Below are positions 5,165 to 7,936 of a DNA stretch of 7,936 bases, one piece after another. Every line of letters starts with the position of its first letter. Position 1 is the first letter of the stretch. The stretch is from Microcaldota archaeon (lineage in GTDB: Archaea; Micrarchaeota; Micrarchaeia; Norongarragalinales; UBA97): contig JACRGG010000064.1 of assembly GCA_016217775.1 (NCBI GenBank), forward strand, positions 1-7,936. The letters run 5' to 3'. Below the pieces are notes generated by a model. That model was not told where the DNA came from and made no database searches. It worked only from the letters and a program-made list of their open reading frames with translations. The translations under genes and the position numbers were made by a program.

Positions 5165-6643
5165 TTATGCTTTTAATCCGTTTTGCAGCGAGTTTTCGTA
5201 TGCTTCAACCACGTTTTCAACCAGCATTGAAATCGTCATCGGCCCGACTCCTCCGGGGACTGGCGTAATAAAGCCGGCTTTTTTCTCGACCGAGTTAAAA
5301 TCAACGTCTCCAACCAGCTTTCCGTCCAACTTGTTTATCCCAACGTCTATAACTACCGCCCCGCTTTTCACGAAACTCGCGTCAACAAGATTAGGCCTGC
5401 CTATTGCAACAACTAGAATATCCGCGCTGCCAGTAGCCAACTTTGGGTTCTCGGTTTTAGAGTGAACCGTTGTAACAACGCATTTTTTCTTAACCAATAA
5501 TTCCCTGACGGGAACTCCGACTTCAACGCTTCTTCCCATTACCGCGGCGTTTTTTCCCTCTAGAACAACGCCCGTTTCTTCAATCAACCGCATTACCGCC
5601 TTGGCGGTTGCTGGGACAAACCCGGGCTTCTCAAACTTTTTGGCCAAATTAGCGGGGTTGAGTCCGTCAACGTCTTTTTCCAACCTGATTTTCTCCAACA
5701 CGCGGCGGGTGTCAATGTGCTTTGGAAGCGGGAGTTGAATCATCAAGCCAGTGGTTTTCTCATCCGAATTGAATTCCTCCACCAACTCGATTAATTCCTT
5801 CTCGCTCGTGTTCCCGCCAAGGTGGTGAATGTTGGCCGCAATCCCTGTTTTCTCGCAGGCCTTCTTCTTCATCTTGACGTAGACTTTTGACGCCGCGTCG
5901 TCGCCGACGAGAATCACTTGCAAAACCGGGGGCTTTTCCTTAACCAATATTTTCTCTAATTTTTTTCTCGATTCCTCCAAGCATTTCTCGGATAATTTCC
6001 TTCCGTCAAGCAGCACCGCGCTCGTATTCGCGTCGCTTAACAACACTTTTCTTCCCTCAACCCTGATTTTCCCCTGCGAAAACGCGTTTATTCCCTCAAG
6101 CAATGCAATTGCCTCAAGCGGCTGGATTTTTTTCTTAAGCGACTCCGGCGTCTCGTCGTTTGCGACTTCAACAGTTTTTTGAATAATTATCGGTCCGGTG
6201 TCGGTCCCCTCGTCTACAAAGTGAAGGGTGCACCCGGAAGTTTTGCGCCCGTTTTTTATAACCGCGCTGTGAACGTCCAAATCCATTCCCGGAAAGTCAG
6301 GCAGCAATGACGGGTGGATGTTGATTATTTTATTCGCGTATTTTCTGACAAAAGGCGTTGACAGCAAGCGCATATACCCGATTAATACGATTAATTCAAT
6401 CCCGCGCTTTTCCAATTCTTTTGCAACCAGTTCGTCGAATTCCTCTCGAGTCTTTCCCTTTGATTCGACGACTAGGGCTTCAATTCCGGCTTTTCTCCCC
6501 TTATCCGCGGCGGGGCACTCCTTGTTGCACAAGACCAGCGCGATTCTAGCATCCAGCTTTCCTTCTTTTTCAAACTTTATTAACGAGGCCAAGTCGGTTC
6601 CGTTAGTGCTCGCCAAAACCCCGATTTTCAGCACGCCGTTCAT
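5165..6643 (-). CDS. purN-folD: Fused GAR formyltransferase (PurN) and methylene-THF dehydrogenase/methenyl-THF cyclohydrolase (FolD)
   Basis: The 492-residue protein has two complete enzyme domains. Residues 1 to about 195 are PurN: a phosphate loop near 12-18 (STNGTDL, where many PurN have SGxGSNL), INIHPSLLP with catalytic Asn108 and His110, and HFVDEGTDTGP with Asp148. It formylates GAR using 10-formyl-THF. Residues about 208-486 are FolD: LLDGRKL, Tyr255 and Lys259 in the active site (YVKMK), MIQLPLP with Gln303, KDVDGLNP, the NADP-site loop GRSVEVGVPV at 370-379, VIDVGIN and PVPGGVGPMT at 461-470. FolD converts 5,10-methylene-THF to 10-formyl-THF, so the chain makes and uses the same cofactor. 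The usual CTPxG of FolD is ATAKA here (345-349). Each half has normal family length and motifs, so this is a fusion, not two damaged genes. The ATG at 6643 has GTGA seven bases upstream (6651-6654) and lies 15 bp after purF. Confidence 0.94.
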   Translation of the reverse strand: MNGVLKIGVLASTNGTDLASLIKFEKEGKLDARIALVLCNKECPAADKGRKAGIEALVVESKGKTREEFDELVAKELEKRGIELIVLIGYMRLLSTPFVRKYANKIINIHPSLLPDFPGMDLDVHSAVIKNGRKTSGCTLHFVDEGTDTGPIIIQKTVEVANDETPESLKKKIQPLEAIALLEGINAFSQGKIRVEGRKVLLSDANTSAVLLDGRKLSEKCLEESRKKLEKILVKEKPPVLQVILVGDDAASKVYVKMKKKACEKTGIAANIHHLGGNTSEKELIELVEEFNSDEKTTGLMIQLPLPKHIDTRRVLEKIRLEKDVDGLNPANLAKKFEKPGFVPATAKAVMRLIEETGVVLEGKNAAVMGRSVEVGVPVRELLVKKKCVVTTVHSKTENPKLATGSADILVVAIGRPNLVDASFVKSGAVVIDVGINKLDGKLVGDVDFNSVEKKAGFITPVPGGVGPMTISMLVENVVEAYENSLQNGLKA

Positions 6644-6658
6644 ACGCTTGTCACGCCG

Positions 6659-7936
6659 CTATTCTTTTACGTTCGGGTCGTGCTTGGTCGGGTACTCTCC
6701 CGTCAGGCACGCGAGGCACAAGCTCCCTTTTGGCAACCCGATGGCGTCAACCAAGCTCTCGATTGTATTGTAGTAAACCGAGTCGGCTCCTATCTCGTCG
6801 CGAATCTGCTCTATGGTCTTGTCAGTGGCAATCAATTCCTTGTAAGTCGAGAAGTCAACGCCCATATAGCACGGGTGGATTACGGGCGGGCACGCTATCA
6901 ATAAGTGGACTTCTTTCGCCCCGCAAGCGCGCAGTAGCTTGATTATCTTCTTAATCGTGTTCCCGCGCACTATCGAATCGTCAACCAACGCGATTTTCTT
7001 CCCCTCGATTCGCGAGCGCACCGGGTTTAACTTGAGGCTAATCATATTCTTCCTCTGCTCGTCTTGTGGCATTATGAAAGTTCGGTGCACGTACCTGTTT
7101 TTCTGCAGGCCCTCCGCGTACTTCTTCCCGGTCGCATCAGCGTATCCAAGCGCCGCGCTACGCCCCGAATCCGGTATTGGAATAACCGTGTCCACGCCGG
7201 GCAGCGGATTTTTTTCCCCGAGCTTAACCCCCATCTTGTACCTCGCGTCCGCAACCACCCGCCCGCTGATAACCGAGTCCGGGCGCGCGAAGTAAACGTA
7301 CTCGAACATGCAGTGGCTGTGCTGCTCCTTTAAGGCTAGCTTAGAGCTGGAGTCTTTCTTTGAAACAATGCAAATCTCGCCGGGCTCGATGTCGCGCTCG
7401 TAATTGACTCCAAGCGCGTCCAGCGCGCACGACTCGCTGGCAATGATTACGTTGCCGTTCTTCCTGCCTATGCAAAACGGCTTGAACCCCTGGGGGTCCC
7501 TAAAAGCGATTATTTTTCCTTCACTCGTGAGGATTAGAATAGAGTACGCGCCGTCAAGCTGGCCCATAGTCGCGCTAATCGCCTGCATCCAGTCCCTCCC
7601 CGCGCGCAGCTCCTCCTCAATCAAGTAAATAATGGACTCGGTGTCCGTGCTCGTGTGAAACAAGTAGCCCTTCTTCTCCAGCGCCTTTTTTATCTGCGGG
7701 TAGTTTAAGATGTTGCCGTTGAACGCCATCGCAATAGGGCCTTTTTTCGACTCGTAGAAAAACGGCTGGGCGTTCACGATGTTCGACGAGCCCGTAGTCG
7801 AGTACCGCACGTGGCCGATTCCAACAGTTCCCTGCAAGCCAATCAGCTTATCCGTGTTAAGCGCTTCGCTCACCAGCCCCATTTCCTTGAGCACCGTTAT
7901 CTTGCCGCCCTCTATTGTCGCAATCCCGGCTGATTC
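6659..7936 (-). CDS. purF: Amidophosphoribosyltransferase (PurF), 5' end outside window
   Basis: The frame stays open to the window edge (425 codons, TAG stop). The first visible residues, ESAGIA, match the RGQESAGI segment near the start of PurF, so about 30-45 residues including the catalytic N-terminal Cys are missing. An internal GTG at 7894 is not the start. The glutaminase domain shows GIGHVRYSTTG, NAQPF, FNGNILNY and DTESIIYL. The phosphoribosyltransferase domain shows VIPIPDSG and the PRPP loop VDDSIVRGNT. Four cysteines at the positions of the Bacillus-type [4Fe-4S] cluster are kept: one in HCMFEYVYFARPDS, one in HPCYMGVD, two in CLACLTGEYP. The enzyme makes 5-phosphoribosylamine from PRPP and glutamine, the first committed step of purine synthesis. 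PurD then makes GAR, the substrate of the PurN domain encoded 15 bp downstream. GC reaches about 60%. Confidence 0.96.
   Translation of the reverse strand, partial: ESAGIATIEGGKITVLKEMGLVSEALNTDKLIGLQGTVGIGHVRYSTTGSSNIVNAQPFFYESKKGPIAMAFNGNILNYPQIKKALEKKGYLFHTSTDTESIIYLIEEELRAGRDWMQAISATMGQLDGAYSILILTSEGKIIAFRDPQGFKPFCIGRKNGNVIIASESCALDALGVNYERDIEPGEICIVSKKDSSSKLALKEQHSHCMFEYVYFARPDSVISGRVVADARYKMGVKLGEKNPLPGVDTVIPIPDSGRSAALGYADATGKKYAEGLQKNRYVHRTFIMPQDEQRKNMISLKLNPVRSRIEGKKIALVDDSIVRGNTIKKIIKLLRACGAKEVHLLIACPPVIHPCYMGVDFSTYKELIATDKTIEQIRDEIGADSVYYNTIESLVDAIGLPKGSLCLACLTGEYPTKHDPNVKE

Noticed and set aside
6318..6773. 151-codon plus-strand frame opposite the purF/purN junction.
   Set aside because: It is antisense to strongly conserved PurF and PurN coding sequence, has no recognisable domain and no promoter or ribosome binding site of its own; it is a shadow frame.
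7853..7894. GTG at 7894 as the start of PurF.
   Set aside because: The same frame continues upstream with ESAGIATIEGG, matching the conserved PurF N-terminal region, so the true start lies beyond the window edge.
1..7936. CRISPR array, tRNA or rRNA genes.
   Set aside because: No regularly spaced repeats beyond the two-copy motif at 670-704, no tRNA T-loop/acceptor pattern and no rRNA-like conserved segment were seen. A covariance-model search was not possible here.

Overview
The window looks archaeal, probably a small-genome lineage of DPANN type. That placement is inference. The supporting signs are a TATA-like box about 26 bp upstream of an apparently leaderless start codon, GGTG/GTGA-type ribosome binding sites, and an N-terminal ATPase of the AAA_14/DUF4143 type common in archaea. 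All convincing genes lie on the minus strand, so transcription runs from high to low coordinates. Base composition is uneven: about 50-60% GC in purF, about 40-47% in the folate genes, and about 35% in one half of a methyltransferase gene (hand counts on sample 60-base lines).

Region 3950-7936 is one tightly packed purine/one-carbon operon. It begins with purF (amidophosphoribosyltransferase, 5' end outside the window). Next comes a 492-residue protein that joins PurN (GAR formyltransferase) to FolD (methylene-THF dehydrogenase/methenyl-THF cyclohydrolase) in one chain. A 206-residue helical-repeat protein of unknown function follows, and then 5-formyltetrahydrofolate cyclo-ligase. Gaps are 15, 19 and 5 bp. 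The enzymes fit together: FolD makes 10-formyl-THF, PurN spends it on GAR, and the cyclo-ligase returns 5-formyl-THF to the active pool. The PurN-FolD fusion and the unknown protein embedded beside it are the most notable content.

Region 746-3814 encodes a single-chain-like restriction-modification enzyme: a PD-(D/E)XK nuclease domain, an N6-adenine methyltransferase, then a TaqI-type specificity domain. It is split by one in-frame TGA at 2969-2971. The two open frames are in the same phase and the sequence just after the TGA still reads as family-typical protein. GC content drops sharply near 2095, inside the gene, suggesting that the specificity half was exchanged by recombination.

Region 599-745 is a non-coding gap with a 39-bp near-perfect inverted repeat embracing a TATA-like box, and two copies of a 10-bp G-rich direct repeat that may be a remnant insertion-sequence end. 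Region 1-598 is the start of an AAA_14-type ATPase gene that runs off the window. No tRNA, rRNA or CRISPR array was seen.
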